DNA of 64,000 nucleotides from Mycoplasmatota bacterium (GCA_024650045.1 JANKMU010000004.1:1-64000), one strand, 5' to 3'. Shown: positions 1-7,792, counted from the stretch's first letter. The notes: generated from the sequence alone by a model not told the origin. Translations and numbers: made by a program.

Positions 1-277
1 ATCCGTCGTGGGCGTTGGAGATTTGAAGGGAGCTGCCCCTAGTATGAGAAGACCGGGGTGGACATACCACTGGTGTACCAGTTGGCCTGCCAGGGCCACA
101 GCTGGGTAGCTATGTATGGAAGGGATAAACGCTGAAAGCATCTAAGCGTGAAGCCCACCTTAAGATGAGATCTCCCAATTTAGTAAGACCCCTTGAAGAC
201 TACGAGGTTGATAGGCTGGGTGTGGAAGTATGGTGACATATGAAGCTGACCAGTACTAATAGGTCGAGGACTTAACC
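1..277 (+). rRNA. 23S ribosomal RNA, 3' end (partial)
   Basis: The window opens inside 23S rRNA. The sarcin-ricin loop (AGTATGAGAAGACCGG-like, an AGTACGAGAGGACCGG variant) is at about 40-57. The conserved 3' terminal helix region ends at CTTAACC near 277. The 5S gene follows after about 50 nt, as in a standard rrn operon. The exact 3' end is estimated. Confidence 0.95.
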
Positions 278-327
278 TATATAATACAATTCATGATTTA
301 AACAGAATTTATCTAGTTTTGAGAGAT

Positions 328-438
328 GTCTGGTGACGATGGCGAAGTGGAAACACCTGTTCCCATCCCGAACACAGCAGTTAAGCACTTCAGCGCCGAA
401 GATAGTTCCAAGGAGCGAAAATAGGACGTTGCCAGGCA
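328..438 (+). rRNA. rrf: 5S ribosomal RNA
   Basis: The sequence begins GTCTGGTGACGATGGCGAAG and ends GTTGCCAGGC. It contains the conserved CCCATCCCGAACAC loop B/C region and complementary ends (GTCTGG with CCAGGC). It sits between 23S and the tRNA cluster. The ends are good to within a few bases. Confidence 0.95.
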
Positions 439-451
439 GTTCTCTAAGAAT

Positions 452-527
452 GGGAGATTAGCTCAGTTGGGAGAGCATCTGCCTTACAAGCAGAGGGTCA
501 GCGGTTCGAGCCCGTTATCTCCCACCA
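452..527 (+). tRNA. tRNA-Val (TAC)
   Basis: Full cloverleaf with a 7-bp acceptor stem (GGGAGAT/ATCTCCC), anticodon loop centred on TAC, T-loop GGTTCGAGCC and encoded CCA. First tRNA after the 5S gene. Confidence 0.97.
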
Positions 528-534
528 TTCTTAT

Positions 535-611
<77 letters not shown>

Positions 612-618
612 TTTTCAC

Positions 619-694
619 GACCCGTTAGCTCAGTCGGTAGAGCACTTGACTTTTAATCAAGGTGTCGAAAGTTCGATTCTTTCACGGGTCACCA
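619..694 (+). tRNA. tRNA-Lys (TTT)
   Basis: Acceptor GACCCGT/ACGGGTC. The TTGAC/ATCAA stem holds anticodon TTT. CCA is encoded. Confidence 0.97.
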
Positions 695-712
695 TTATTG
701 TATTTTATTACT

Positions 713-800
713 GCCTCGATGGTGAAATAGGTAGACACGTGGGACTTAAAATCCCATGGATGATGAATCCGTGCCGGTTCAAGTCCGGCTCGAGGTACCA
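713..800 (+). tRNA. tRNA-Leu (TAA)
   Basis: Class II tRNA of 88 nt with a long variable arm (TGGATGATGAATCCG). Acceptor GCCTCGA/TCGAGGT. The GGGAC/ATCCC stem holds anticodon TAA. CCA is encoded. Confidence 0.96.
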
Positions 801-806
801 GTATTA

Positions 807-882
807 GGGGCCTTAGCTCAGCTGGGAGAGCGCCTGCCTTGCACGCAGGAGGTCAGGGGTTCGAGCCCCCTAGGCTCCACCA
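807..882 (+). tRNA. tRNA-Ala (TGC)
   Basis: Acceptor GGGGCCT/AGGCTCC includes the G3-T70 wobble that identifies tRNA-Ala. Anticodon TGC lies in the CTGCC/GCAGG stem-loop. CCA is encoded. Confidence 0.97.
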
Positions 883-944
883 ATTTTTAAAAACATCTTG
901 TATTTGTTAGAATGGGTAGACCAAACATTTTAAGTGGTTATAAT

Positions 945-1021
945 GGCGGCGTAGCTCAGCTGGTTAGAGTGCACGGTTCATACCCGTGAGGTCGAGGGTT
1001 CGATTCCCCCCGCCGCTACCA
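945..1021 (+). tRNA. tRNA-Met (CAT), elongator
   Basis: Acceptor GGCGGCG/CGCCGCT. The CACGG/CCGTG stem holds anticodon CAT. It lacks the C1-A72 mismatch and the GGG/CCC anticodon stem of initiators. Its place after tRNA-Ala matches elongator Met in the Bacillus trnB order. Confidence 0.88.
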
Positions 1022-1025
1022 GTTT

Positions 1026-1102
1026 GGACCCGTAGCTCAGTTGGTTAGAGCTACCGGCTCATAACCGGTCGGCCGTAGGTTCGAGTCCTACCGGGTCCAC
1101 CA
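1026..1102 (+). tRNA. tRNA-Ile2 (CAT, lysidine type)
   Basis: A second CAT tRNA with paired acceptor ends (GGACCCG/CGGGTCC). It is not an initiator (no C1-A72 mismatch). It closely resembles Bacillus tRNA-Ile2 and has the same place, between Met and Ser. It would need TilS to convert C34 to lysidine and read AUA. The Ile assignment rests on synteny and resemblance. Confidence 0.85.
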
Positions 1103-1142
1103 AAACTATTTTATAGTTGTCTGGAAAGTATGTTATAATAAC

Positions 1143-1233
1143 GGAGGAATACCCAAGTCTGGCTGAAGGGATCGGTCTTGAAAACCGACAGGCTGTAAAA
1201 GGCGCGGGGGTTCGAATCCCTCTTCCTCCGCCA
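1143..1233 (+). tRNA. tRNA-Ser (TGA)
   Basis: Class II tRNA of about 91 nt with a long variable arm (AGGCTGTAAAAGGCGC). Acceptor GGAGGAA/TTCCTCC. The TCGGT/ACCGA stem holds anticodon TGA. CCA is encoded. Confidence 0.96.
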
Positions 1234-1260
1234 TCAGAAGTTTAATAATTTTTATAATAT

Positions 1261-1337
<77 letters not shown>

Positions 1338-1340
1338 ACT

Positions 1341-1416
1341 GGTCCGGTGGTGTAGGGGTTAACATGCCTGCCTGTCACGCAGGAGATCGCGGGTTCAAAT
1401 CCCGTCCGGACCGCCA
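1341..1416 (+). tRNA. tRNA-Asp (GTC)
   Basis: Acceptor GGTCCGG/CCGGACC with G73. Anticodon GTC lies within CTGCC/GCAGG. CCA is encoded. It starts 4 nt after the initiator tRNA. Confidence 0.97.
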
Positions 1417-1422
1417 TTATTA

Positions 1423-1498
1423 GGCTCTGTAGCTCAGTCGGTAGAGCAAAGGACTGAAAATCCTTGTGTCGGCAGTTCAATTCTGCCCGGAGCCACCA
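1423..1498 (+). tRNA. tRNA-Phe (GAA)
   Basis: Acceptor GGCTCTG/CGGAGCC. The AGGAC/ATCCT stem holds anticodon GAA. CCA is encoded. Last member of the cluster. Confidence 0.97.
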
Positions 1499-1510
1499 CT
1501 ATCACTTAAT

Positions 1511-1537
1511 AAAGCCAAGAAGTAGGGCTTTTTTTTA
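1511..1537 (+). terminator. terminator of the rRNA-tRNA operon
   Basis: A short hairpin AAAGCC...GGGCTTT is followed by a run of T, 13 nt after tRNA-Phe. Confidence 0.75.
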
Positions 1538-1621
1538 TTTTCTAGACCATGACCCACTAATTCGTTTAGTATATAAAGTAAAATTCTACCAATTTTTGTA
1601 CTATAGTGTGAGGTGATTAAT

Positions 1622-2299
1622 ATGAAGATAAAATCATTGTTTAGGTTTAAAGGAATCAAAGAATTTAATACTTTTTCAGATTATTTGGAACAAATTAACT
1701 GGAAGATAGATAAACAATTGTTAAAGAATAGAGTTGCTGAACATAAAAATAATCAATTTATTAATGAACTAAAACGAAAATTCATTGAGAAAAAGATATC
1801 TATTTGGCCACTAAAGGATGAAGAAACAATTACTTGGCTTGATACCCTCCTTTTAATGAGGAGGTTAATGATTGAATTATTTAAAAAAGGTATTAATACA
1901 GATCAAATAACAATTCTAATGGAATATCCCCTAGTTTATGGTAATTATATGAGAACTGACTATCTCCTTGTATACGAACGGCTGATTATTGTTCTTGAGT
2001 TTGGAATGTTCAATCAAGATGAAAGAAGAAGTGAAGAAAGATACACTAAAAAATTACAAGAGTCAATTAATCATCGTCAGATAATTGCAAATATGGTTTC
2101 AAAATGGATTGATGTTGTAAATTATGTGATGATTTACAAACCCGAACATGACTCAAATAATAATTTAATACTTACAGAGAATAATGATTACAATCAGGGA
2201 GAAATCCAAAATTTAATAGAATTTGTCATTAAAAATATCCGAATTCAAGATAACTTGACAGCTATAAAACAGCTCGAGTCAATTCAAGATTATAATTAA
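1622..2299 (+). CDS. unknown protein with nuclease-like motif
   Basis: Predicted 225 aa. I chose ATG 1622 because a GAGGTG ribosome-binding site lies 6 nt upstream; an in-frame GTG at 1613 falls inside that site. There is no signal peptide or membrane segment. The centre reads TDYLLVYERLIIVLEFGMF, an Asp followed about 12 residues later by hydrophobic-Glu-Phe-Gly. This resembles the beta-hairpin of PD-(D/E)XK nucleases, but Gly replaces the expected Lys. A helix rich in Arg/Glu/Lys follows, as is common in that fold. It is monocistronic after the tRNA terminator. The fold assignment is inference; I do not recognise the family. Confidence 0.75.
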   Translation: MKIKSLFRFKGIKEFNTFSDYLEQINWKIDKQLLKNRVAEHKNNQFINELKRKFIEKKISIWPLKDEETITWLDTLLLMRRLMIELFKKGINTDQITILMEYPLVYGNYMRTDYLLVYERLIIVLEFGMFNQDERRSEERYTKKLQESINHRQIIANMVSKWIDVVNYVMIYKPEHDSNNNLILTENNDYNQGEIQNLIEFVIKNIRIQDNLTAIKQLESIQDYN

Positions 2300-2312
2300 T
2301 CTATCTTTTCTG

Positions 2313-2340
2313 TTGACTTTAAATATAGATGTGATATCAT
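2313..2340 (+). promoter_or_regulatory. promoter for degV-fabT pair
   Basis: TTGACT (2313-2318), a 16-nt spacer and TATCAT (2335-2340), about 50 nt before the degV start. Confidence 0.6.
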
Positions 2341-2356
2341 ATAATTAACAATAATA

Positions 2357-2378
2357 TTTGAAGTTCAAAATATTTGAA
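2357..2378 (+). promoter_or_regulatory. FabT-like operator (overlapping palindromes)
   Basis: TTTGAAGTTCAAA (2357-2369) is a perfect palindrome that fits the TTTGA-N3-TCAAA pattern known for FabT boxes of streptococci. A second perfect palindrome, TTCAAA-ATA-TTTGAA (2364-2378), shares its right half and runs into the degV ribosome-binding site. Both lie downstream of the promoter. The gene pair behind it encodes a FabT-like repressor, so autoregulation is a reasonable inference. Confidence 0.6.
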
Positions 2379-2390
2379 GGAGAAAATAAA

Positions 2391-3242
2391 ATGAGTGAAA
2401 AAATTGGTCTAGTAGTATGTGGTAATTCAGGTGTTGATTATATGAAATTGGATTATCCAGTTAAATTAATCAGAGCAACATTGAATCTAGGTGGTAAAGA
2501 ATATGAAGATTACGTTGATATTCAAGCAAAAGAATTTTATGATGTTATAACAGCTAATCCTGATATTGACGTATCAACTTCGCAAACATCAACCGGAAAA
2601 ATAGCAAGTGTCTATGAAGAGTTGAAAGAAGAGGGATATACTGAAGTTATAGCTATTGTTATTTCTTCAAAATTAAGCGGAACATATCAAGGAGCAGTTT
2701 TAGCTAAAGATATGGTACCAGGTATTAACGTTTATGTTATTGACTCTAGAAGTGTTTCTTATGGAGAAGCATATTTAGTTTTAGAAGCTATAAAAATGAT
2801 TAAAAACGGTAGCAAAACTAGAGATATCATTGATAAATTAGAGAAAATAAGAGATAATATATATATCTATGTTCTCGTTGACACACTTAAGTATCTAGTT
2901 AAGAATGGTAGATTATCTGCTACGAGTGGATTTTTAGGTACATTATTAAAAATTAAACCTCTACTTCATGTACAAAGAGATGGCAGTTTGGTTCCTTTTG
3001 AAAAAATCAGAACCACTAGTAAAGCTCAAGCAAGACTGGTTGAAGTTATAAAACATGATATTGAAGGTAAAAATGTCGTAATGTTTATTGCTTACACAAA
3101 TAATGAAGAGAAAGCTAAAGAAATTAAGCAACAAATATTAGAAATTCGCCAAGATGTAACTGTAGAATTAGTCCCATTAACACCTGTAGTTGGTGCTCAT
3201 GCTGGTCCAGGTACACTAGGTGTAGGTTATATAGTATTATAA
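2391..3242 (+). CDS. DegV family fatty-acid-binding protein
   Basis: Predicted 283 aa from ATG 2391, which has AAGGAG 8 nt upstream; an in-frame start at 2358 would lie in the operator and lacks a site. DegV/FakB proteins bind a fatty acid and present it to the kinase FakA, which makes acyl phosphate for phospholipid synthesis. Visible motifs are TSQTSTG and SSKLSGTYQ (ligand-binding serines), DTLKYLVKNGRLS, and the C-terminal GAHAGPGTLG segment that closes the fatty-acid pocket. The first DSGxD motif is NSGVD here. The FabT-like regulator gene follows 16 nt downstream, suggesting a shared role in lipid homeostasis. No FakA is in the window. Confidence 0.9.
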   Translation: MSEKIGLVVCGNSGVDYMKLDYPVKLIRATLNLGGKEYEDYVDIQAKEFYDVITANPDIDVSTSQTSTGKIASVYEELKEEGYTEVIAIVISSKLSGTYQGAVLAKDMVPGINVYVIDSRSVSYGEAYLVLEAIKMIKNGSKTRDIIDKLEKIRDNIYIYVLVDTLKYLVKNGRLSATSGFLGTLLKIKPLLHVQRDGSLVPFEKIRTTSKAQARLVEVIKHDIEGKNVVMFIAYTNNEEKAKEIKQQILEIRQDVTVELVPLTPVVGAHAGPGTLGVGYIVL

Positions 3243-3258
3243 GAAGGCGGTAATTAAA

Positions 3259-3696
3259 GTGGTTTCTCCAAAAGAAGTAATAAATGAATTATTAGTAGAT
3301 GTTTTTAATCAAATTTTAAGCATTGAGGCGGATGTTTTAAAAAAACGTGGTGTAAAAATATCCATGACAGAAGTTCATGTTTTAGAAGCAATTAGAAACA
3401 CCGAAATACCTACGATGGGAAATGTTGCGCAAAAATTAAGAGTTACATTGGGGACACTTACCACATCAATTAATGTTTTGGTTAGAAAAAATTATGTGTT
3501 TAGATATCGTGATGAAACGGATCGTAGAAAAGTTTATTTAAAACTAAATGAATCTGCTATAGACGTACTAAAAGTTCACGATGAATTTCATAATGAAATG
3601 GTTACATCGTTATTCAAAGACTTAGATTTAGAAAAAGATGAGGTGTTGATGAAGTCACTAGAGAACATAAGTCAATACTTTAAGCAAAGATACTAA
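3259..3696 (+). CDS. fabT: MarR family regulator, FabT-like
   Basis: Predicted 145 aa from GTG 3259, preceded by AAGGCGG. It is a winged-helix dimer of the MarR family. The recognition-helix stretch MVTLGT-like (RVTLGTLTTSINVLVRK) and wing RDETDRRKVYL closely resemble FabT, the repressor of fatty-acid synthesis genes that is activated by acyl-ACP in streptococci. It lies downstream of a DegV gene and behind a TTTGA-N3-TCAAA palindrome, which supports a lipid role. The symbol is given on similarity seen by eye and has not been confirmed by a search. Confidence 0.8.
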   Translation: MVSPKEVINELLVDVFNQILSIEADVLKKRGVKISMTEVHVLEAIRNTEIPTMGNVAQKLRVTLGTLTTSINVLVRKNYVFRYRDETDRRKVYLKLNESAIDVLKVHDEFHNEMVTSLFKDLDLEKDEVLMKSLENISQYFKQRY

Positions 3697-3716
3697 ATGA
3701 TTAGATAAGTCTGAGC

Positions 3717-3742
3717 AAGCATCCATAGGATGCTTTTTTTTA
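3717..3742 (+). terminator. terminator after fabT-like gene
   Basis: Perfect stem AAGCATCC-ATA-GGATGCTT followed by T7. Confidence 0.9.
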
Positions 3743-3816
3743 TAAAAAAACCAAAATAGACTTTTATCTGATAAAAAAATATATTATAATAAGTTTACGT
3801 GTGTTTATTTATTCGT

Positions 3817-3885
3817 TCGATTTAAAAATCGATCATACAAATCTTGATTTATAAGTATATAAATATAACTAGTAAATTTTACTAG
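3817..3885 (+). promoter_or_regulatory. two palindromes in leader of Enzyme I-like gene
   Basis: TCGATTT-AA-AAATCGA (3817-3832) and CTAGTAAA-T-TTTACTAG (3869-3885) are perfect inverted repeats. They lie between a TATAAT (3785-3790) and the gene start at 3916. They could be operators or leader structures. No regulator is identified. Confidence 0.5.
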
Positions 3886-3915
3886 ATATAAATATAAAAA
3901 ATAAAGGAGAGCATC

Positions 3916-5649
3916 TTGTATACCATAGTTGATGATGTGAAATTACCTTGTAGAGTTACCCACAAGAAAGATTCGGTGGGTAAAGTTGTTTTGTTTGATG
4001 ATTTGTTAAATTCTGAGCATTACGCAGAAAAAGATCTCAAAATCATTTTTAAGGTCTTTTATCGAGAACAAGCAGATGAGTTTTTAAATGCCAGAATAAT
4101 TGAATTAGGTTGCAGTAATAACAAATCAAACCCATGTAGAGAATATTCTGAAGTTTTCGGATTTTTTGATTCTCAACAGCTTTCTGAAATTTTCAGAAGA
4201 AATGTTTTTGTAGATAGGATGAACTTTTTACAAGCTTTCAACAAGGCTCTAGATGAATTTTTACAAATAGCTAGACGTGATTCCTTTTATCCTTCTACAC
4301 GTGAAAAAATGGAGACACTAGAGTTTTTTAGAAAAAGATTATTGAGTCGTTTAGTAGGGATTATGTTTAGGCACAAAATTAATAGGATCAGTAATGATAT
4401 GATTGTAGTTGTAAATAGATTTCGTAAAGAATATTTTTTTAATCTCTCAAAATATGTTAAGGGTTTCATATGTAAAAAGTTTGAGGATTATGACTTGGCT
4501 AGACTTTATGCCAACGAGTATCGAATCTCTATTGCATTTCGTAACCATGAATTTATTGAAAATGAGACTGTTATCATAAATCAATCAAATAATGAAATCA
4601 TCCTTAAACCAAAAGCAGAGACGGTTTCTCTTTTTAAACAAAAAATGAGAGATAGTTTAGATTACCTTGCTCAGGGTCCGGGGAGAAGTTTGGGTTTAAT
4701 TAATCTTTTTACGAGTACCAATGATATTAGAGATATCAATGAAATTGTTAATTCTGATTGGTTTAGTGGAATAGTCACATTCAAAAGTGAGTTTTTATAT
4801 GCTGCTAAAGGAACAACGTCATCAATTGAAGAACTAACAAGTTTTTATGTGAAATTACTAGAAACTGTAGGGAGTAAAGAAATCTTTATAAATATACCAG
4901 ATTTTCGACCGGAAAATCCTGTTGATATTATTGAAGGTGAATATACGGATCTTGAAACGTATATGAAGTTTAATACTGTATTTAACGATAACATATCAGC
5001 AATCGCTCATGCAAGTTCTAATACAGGAAAAGTTGTTAATATTGTGGTACCGATGATTAGACTTAAAGATGAAATGAATAGTTGGAAAGATAATATCATA
5101 GATATATTCTCATATCTTGATTCACCAATACCTTTAATAGGAATGATGGTAGAAACAGAAACTACTTTTGAATATTTCGAAGATTTTAAATTACATGATT
5201 TTGCGATTATAGGAATGGATAACTTGATTGATGAATTAATGGATAATTATGATAGATATAGTGATATTGATTTCGAGGATTTTATGCTTGAATTAGGGAG
5301 TGATTTACGAGAATTACATCAACACTACAGAGCGCATTTAAGCAAAACGAGACATATTGTAAGCGGACATTGTTTAAAGAATCCCAAAATACTATTGAGA
5401 CTCATGAGATCGGGATTCAGAGAATTCTCAATTCCTGTTGATCATATGCCCGTTTCTGGAGAAGCGGTAAAATTTTATGCAGATACACGAGGTAATTATA
5501 TTGGGGTAGCTGCTGAAAGAAAAGGGAAAAGATTATTAAAAATGCAAATGGATGCGGAAAAAGAACAAAAAGAGAAAGAAGAAGAGGAAGAAAAACAAGA
5601 AGAACTTAGGAAGATTGAAGAACGCAAAAAAAAGTATAATATTAACTGA
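3916..5649 (+). CDS. degenerate PTS Enzyme I homologue (pseudoenzyme)
   Basis: Predicted 577 aa from TTG 3916, behind AAAGGAGA. The length matches Enzyme I, and the order of Enzyme I landmarks can be followed by hand: phosphohistidine domain about 157-235, then the PEP-binding barrel about 255-515. Barrel landmarks are SGIVTFKSEFLY (287-295), VPMIRLKDE, IGMMVETETT (408-416), FAIIGMDNL (429-437) and VSGHC (482-486). Catalytic residues of E. coli PtsI are mostly lost. The GGRTSH His189 region reads KFEDYDL, with no His between 154 and 211. Arg296 is Lys290, Arg332 is Asn326, Cys502 is Ser483 and Asn454-Asp455 is swapped to Asp-Asn. Glu413 and Arg447 are kept. A Lys/Glu-rich tail (548-574) follows. 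It probably cannot transfer phosphate; a regulatory or scaffold role is inference. Confidence 0.85.
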   Translation: MYTIVDDVKLPCRVTHKKDSVGKVVLFDDLLNSEHYAEKDLKIIFKVFYREQADEFLNARIIELGCSNNKSNPCREYSEVFGFFDSQQLSEIFRRNVFVDRMNFLQAFNKALDEFLQIARRDSFYPSTREKMETLEFFRKRLLSRLVGIMFRHKINRISNDMIVVVNRFRKEYFFNLSKYVKGFICKKFEDYDLARLYANEYRISIAFRNHEFIENETVIINQSNNEIILKPKAETVSLFKQKMRDSLDYLAQGPGRSLGLINLFTSTNDIRDINEIVNSDWFSGIVTFKSEFLYAAKGTTSSIEELTSFYVKLLETVGSKEIFINIPDFRPENPVDIIEGEYTDLETYMKFNTVFNDNISAIAHASSNTGKVVNIVVPMIRLKDEMNSWKDNIIDIFSYLDSPIPLIGMMVETETTFEYFEDFKLHDFAIIGMDNLIDELMDNYDRYSDIDFEDFMLELGSDLRELHQHYRAHLSKTRHIVSGHCLKNPKILLRLMRSGFREFSIPVDHMPVSGEAVKFYADTRGNYIGVAAERKGKRLLKMQMDAEKEQKEKEEEEEKQEELRKIEERKKKYNIN

Positions 5650-5710
5650 TTGGGATAATATTTATATATAAATCAAAATATTATAGTAATTAACTCAAAT
5701 AAATCAATAA

Positions 5711-5756
5711 AAGAGGGGAAAAGTAATAAAAGTGTTGCTTTTCATCTCTTTTTCTT
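5711..5756 (+). terminator. terminator before S10 operon
   Basis: A long imperfect stem pairs AAAGAG-GGGAAAAG with CTTTTC-ATCTCTTT around an AT-rich loop, ending in a T-rich run. It overlaps the next promoter. Confidence 0.7.
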
Positions 5757-5763
5757 ATATAAT
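5735..5763 (+). promoter_or_regulatory. promoter of the S10-spc-alpha superoperon
   Basis: TTGCTT (5735-5740), a 17-nt spacer and a perfect TATAAT (5758-5763). The -35 box lies inside the 3' half of the preceding terminator hairpin. Confidence 0.8.
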
Positions 5764-5769
5764 AGTTAC

Positions 5770-5895
5770 GCTCGTGTGTATACGAGAAGGCTGTGAAATG
5801 GAAGGTTGCTGACACACGGATAGCCGTTGTCTACGTGTTAGGTTTTTCTGTGGAGCAAGTCTATACAAGATTATAGGCGAAAGGAGCTATTAGAA
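5770..5895 (+). promoter_or_regulatory. structured 5' leader of rpsJ (S10 leader)
   Basis: An untranslated leader of about 125 nt with several complementary segments, for example CACACGGATAGCC...CTACGTGTTAGG. It is much more GC-rich than other spacers and recalls the structured leaders in front of rpsJ in Firmicutes, thought to serve autogenous ribosomal-protein control. The assignment to that class is by position and look only. Confidence 0.5.
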
Positions 5896-6204
5896 ATGGC
5901 AAAAGATGTAATTAAAATTCGTTTGAAGGCTTACGATCACAGATTGATTGATCAAGCTGCTAAAAAGATTGTAGAAAGTGCACTAAGAACTGGAGCAACA
6001 GTTCAAGGTCCAATTCCTCTTCCAACAGAAAAGGAAATATTTACGGTCTTACGTTCTCCTCACGTTAACAAAGATTCACGTGAACAATTCGAACGTAGAA
6101 CGCACAAAAGATTAATTCAAATTATAGATCCAAACCCAAAAACAATTAGTGCTTTGATGGATATTGATTTACCATCAGGTATCGACATTGTATTAAAAAA
6201 ATAA
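5896..6204 (+). CDS. rpsJ: 30S ribosomal protein S10
   Basis: 102 aa, the usual length. It begins [20 protein letters not shown] and has the S10 loop motif [14 protein letters not shown] near 52-65. Also known as NusE in transcription antitermination. First gene of the superoperon, behind AAAGGAG. Confidence 0.98.
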   Translation: MAKDVIKIRLKAYDHRLIDQAAKKIVESALRTGATVQGPIPLPTEKEIFTVLRSPHVNKDSREQFERRTHKRLIQIIDPNPKTISALMDIDLPSGIDIVLKK

Positions 6205-6229
6205 AGCAAATTAAGAAAGAGGTAAAATT

Positions 6230-6871
6230 ATGGCCAAAGGAATCTTAGGTAGAAAACTTGGAATGACACAAATTTTCGATGAAAATGGTGTTTTAGTTCC
6301 AGTTACCGTTATTGATGTGGCTGACAATGTGGTGTTACAACAAAAAACTGTTGAAACAGATGGTTATGTAGCAACTCAAGTTGGTTTCGAAACAAAACGG
6401 GACAAATTAAGTAACAAGCCTGAACAAGGGCACGTGAAAAAAGCTAATACAGCACCTAAGCGCTTCGTTAGAGAAATCCGCTTTAAAGAAGAGCTTAATA
6501 ATGAGTTAGTAAATATAACGGTCGGTGAACTTGTAAAGACGGATTTATTTAAAGTTGGTGAAGAGGTAGATGTAACGGGTACATCTAAAGGTAAAGGATT
6601 TGCCGGAAGTATTAAACGACATAACCAATCTCGTGGTCCAATGACACACGGTTCAAGATATCATCGTGGACCTGGCTCAATGGGAGCAGTAAAAGGCAAA
6701 TTAAAAGGTAAGAACCTACCAGGACATATGGGTAATGAACAAGTAACAATTCAAAACCTAACGGTCGCCGGTGTGGATATTGATAATCAATTGCTATTAA
6801 TTAGTGGAAGCGTTCCAGGACCAAATAAGGGACTAGTTATCGTTAAATCCGCTGTTAAGAGCGGTAAATAA
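6230..6871 (+). CDS. rplC: 50S ribosomal protein L3
   Basis: 213 aa. [20 protein letters not shown] is the typical start. The central extension carries [19 protein letters not shown] (about 136-154), which reaches toward the peptidyl transferase centre. Starts 25 nt after rpsJ. Confidence 0.98.
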   Translation: MAKGILGRKLGMTQIFDENGVLVPVTVIDVADNVVLQQKTVETDGYVATQVGFETKRDKLSNKPEQGHVKKANTAPKRFVREIRFKEELNNELVNITVGELVKTDLFKVGEEVDVTGTSKGKGFAGSIKRHNQSRGPMTHGSRYHRGPGSMGAVKGKLKGKNLPGHMGNEQVTIQNLTVAGVDIDNQLLLISGSVPGPNKGLVIVKSAVKSGK

Positions 6872-6882
6872 GGAGGGTTAAT

Positions 6883-7512
6883 ATGCCAAAAGTAAACTTA
6901 TTAAATCAAACAGGTAAAAAAGTTGCTGACTTAACCTTATCCGATTATGTATTCGGTATTGAACCACATCAACAAGCATTATATGATGTAGTTAATGCTC
7001 AAAGAGCAGCAATGAGACATGGTACTCACGATGTTAAAAACCGTGGTGAAGTATCAGGTGGTGGTAGAAAGCCATGGCGTCAAAAAGGAACTGGTCGTGC
7101 TCGTCAAGGGTCAACTAGATCACCACAATGGCGTACTGGTGGAGTAGTCTTCGGACCAACTCCAAGAAGTTATGCAGTTAAGATGAATCAAAAAGTTCGT
7201 CAATTAGCTTTAAGATCTGCACTTTCATATCATGCAGCAAATAATCAACTAAAGGTAATTGAGTCATTAAATATTGATGCACCTAAAACAAAAAAATTCA
7301 AAGAATTATTAGCAGGTTTAGGTATTGAAGGAAAAGTTTTATTTGTATCAAATACTTTTACTGACAACGAAATGTTAGCAGCAAGAAATATTCCTACTGT
7401 TGCGTTCTCTCAAGTTAGTCATGTCAGCGTATATGACATTCTTAATTGTAAAAACTTGGTCTTAACAAAAGACGCAGTTGAAGCACTAGAGGAGGTATTG
7501 GGAAATGACTAA
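6883..7512 (+). CDS. rplD: 50S ribosomal protein L4
   Basis: 209 aa. The long loop with GGGRKPWRQKGTGRARQG (about 60-77) lines the exit tunnel. AAGGAGGG precedes ATG. The 3' end overlaps rplW by 8 nt, and the GAGGAGG serving rplW lies inside this gene. Confidence 0.98.
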   Translation: MPKVNLLNQTGKKVADLTLSDYVFGIEPHQQALYDVVNAQRAAMRHGTHDVKNRGEVSGGGRKPWRQKGTGRARQGSTRSPQWRTGGVVFGPTPRSYAVKMNQKVRQLALRSALSYHAANNQLKVIESLNIDAPKTKKFKELLAGLGIEGKVLFVSNTFTDNEMLAARNIPTVAFSQVSHVSVYDILNCKNLVLTKDAVEALEEVLGND

Positions 7513-7792
7513 ATATTACGATATAATCAAGGCTCCTATTATTACTGAAAGAACAACCCAACTTATCGAAAGTCACAACAAATACACTTTCAAAGTTGAT
7601 AGAAAAGCAAACAAAGTAGAAATAAAGAAAGCTATAGAAATAATATTTAATGTCAAGGTATTATCTGTTAATACTATTAATGTATTGCCTAAATTTAAAA
7701 GAATGGGTAAATACGAAGGTTATAAGAATGCTTATAAAAAAGCAGTTGTTAAATTAGCTGAAGGTCAAAAGATTGATGCCTTCACAGTTTAA
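7505..7792 (+). CDS. rplW: 50S ribosomal protein L23
   Basis: 95 aa. YDIIKAPIITERTTQLIE and the NKYTFKVDRKANKVEIKKAI core are typical. L23 sits at the tunnel exit and docks trigger factor and SRP. It overlaps rplD, suggesting translational coupling. Confidence 0.98.
   Translation: MTKYYDIIKAPIITERTTQLIESHNKYTFKVDRKANKVEIKKAIEIIFNVKVLSVNTINVLPKFKRMGKYEGYKNAYKKAVVKLAEGQKIDAFTV

Noticed and set aside
3916-5649. Functional ptsI (Enzyme I)
   Set aside because: Length and barrel motifs fit, but the phosphorylated His, two PEP-binding Arg and the catalytic Cys are replaced, so I do not call it an active Enzyme I.
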